Below are positions 63,755-64,000 of a DNA stretch of 64,000 nucleotides, in pieces (position 1 is the first letter of the stretch; each line of letters starts with the position of its first letter). This DNA is from Paramecium sonneborni. Lineage: Eukaryota > Ciliophora > Oligohymenophorea > Peniculida > Parameciidae. The notes under the pieces are model-generated. The model worked only from the letters and a program-made list of their open reading frames with translations. It searched no databases and was not told the origin of the DNA. The position numbers were made by a program, and so were the translations under genes. The stretch spans positions 343,132-407,131 of the forward strand of contig CAJJDN010000063.1 of assembly GCA_905182985.1 (NCBI GenBank). Direction: 5' to 3'.

Positions 63755-64000
63755 AATAATAACATTATAAATTTATAAATATTATCTAAATTTACTTGAT
63801 GGAAATTCTCTAATAAAACTTGAAATAATTTGGATAAGATATCTCTTTCTCTCGAAGAAAATTTTTTGCTCAACGACTCTGATAATTTTTAAGTATTTCA
63901 GTAGCAGTAGATTTAATTGAATGGGAAATTTTTTTGTTGAGAATAGTTTATCTCTAACATTGGTAATAAAAAAGTTAGATTTGATAAAAATGTAGATAAA
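63755..64000 (+). other. Possible continuation of the helicase gene, frame unresolved
   Basis: After the TGA at 63754, stretches in other frames look coding: a QEKCWLKYEIITLQIYKYY frame spanning ~63727-63800, then ISLSLEENFLLNDSDNF (~63840-63890). If one A of the A9 run near 63700 is removed, the helicase frame runs into the first stretch. I cannot tell whether this is sequence error or a separate decayed gene. Confidence 0.4.

Overview
The window looks like ciliate macronuclear DNA, most likely Paramecium. It is very AT-rich. Long reading frames of recognisable proteins are crossed by many in-frame TAA and TAG triplets where glutamine is expected, and every gene ends at TGA. Introns are tiny (21-32 nt), mostly start GTA and end TAG or AAG, and restore the frame exactly when removed. 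Genes are packed with gaps of a few to a few hundred bases. A minus-strand tRNA with anticodon UUA at 51201-51271, which would read UAA as glutamine, supports the reassigned code from within the window. Stop-to-stop ORFs under the standard code are therefore nearly meaningless here. All coding calls below were made by hand with TAA/TAG = Gln, and intron lengths were checked so that each complete CDS is a multiple of three.

Layout. 1-3076: 3' part of a G8/beta-helix surface protein (+). 3215-4759: PH-like/CaMK-type kinase (+). 5218-10500: IFT172 (-). 10694-11356: small unknown gene (-). 11685-21614: Piezo channel with a 251-residue polyglutamine run (+). 21654-22553: coiled-coil protein with an RE tract (-). 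22732-25495: three + strand genes (small unknown, EGF-like multi-pass protein, coiled coil). 25521-28692: SOS1-type Na+/H+ exchanger with a cyclic-nucleotide-binding domain (-). 28739-30934: SEL1-repeat ERAD protein (-). 30972-31287: LYR-motif protein (+). 31296-35033: unknown, SAC phosphoinositide phosphatase and CDK-like kinase (all -). 35134-36680: cNMP-binding protein (+). 36681-39156: scaffold duplication plus an eroded ABC transporter. 39157-44359: large polytopic PAS protein (-). 44683-46029: YTH protein with a Q/N/Y-rich prion-like tail (+). 46232-47724: outer dynein arm docking complex subunit (-). 47779-48730: TMEM135-like protein (+). 49004-50501: NDR-type AGC kinase (-). 51201-51271: tRNA-Gln(UUA) (-). 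51415-52083: unknown secreted/anchored protein (-). 52266-54252: second scaffold duplication. 54563-56051: two unknown genes. 56474-63754: TRANK1-like SF1 helicase (+), with unresolved sequence to the window end.

Many of the genes fit a ciliated, mechanosensitive cell: IFT172 and an ODA docking subunit (cilium assembly and dynein anchoring), Piezo, a PAS-membrane sensor, a cNMP-binding protein and a cNMP-gated-type exchanger. These are independent eukaryotic genes, not an operon. Two single-base n positions (37254, 53259) each join exact ~1 kb duplicate blocks and look like unmerged contig overlaps, so the true locus is about 2.2 kb shorter.
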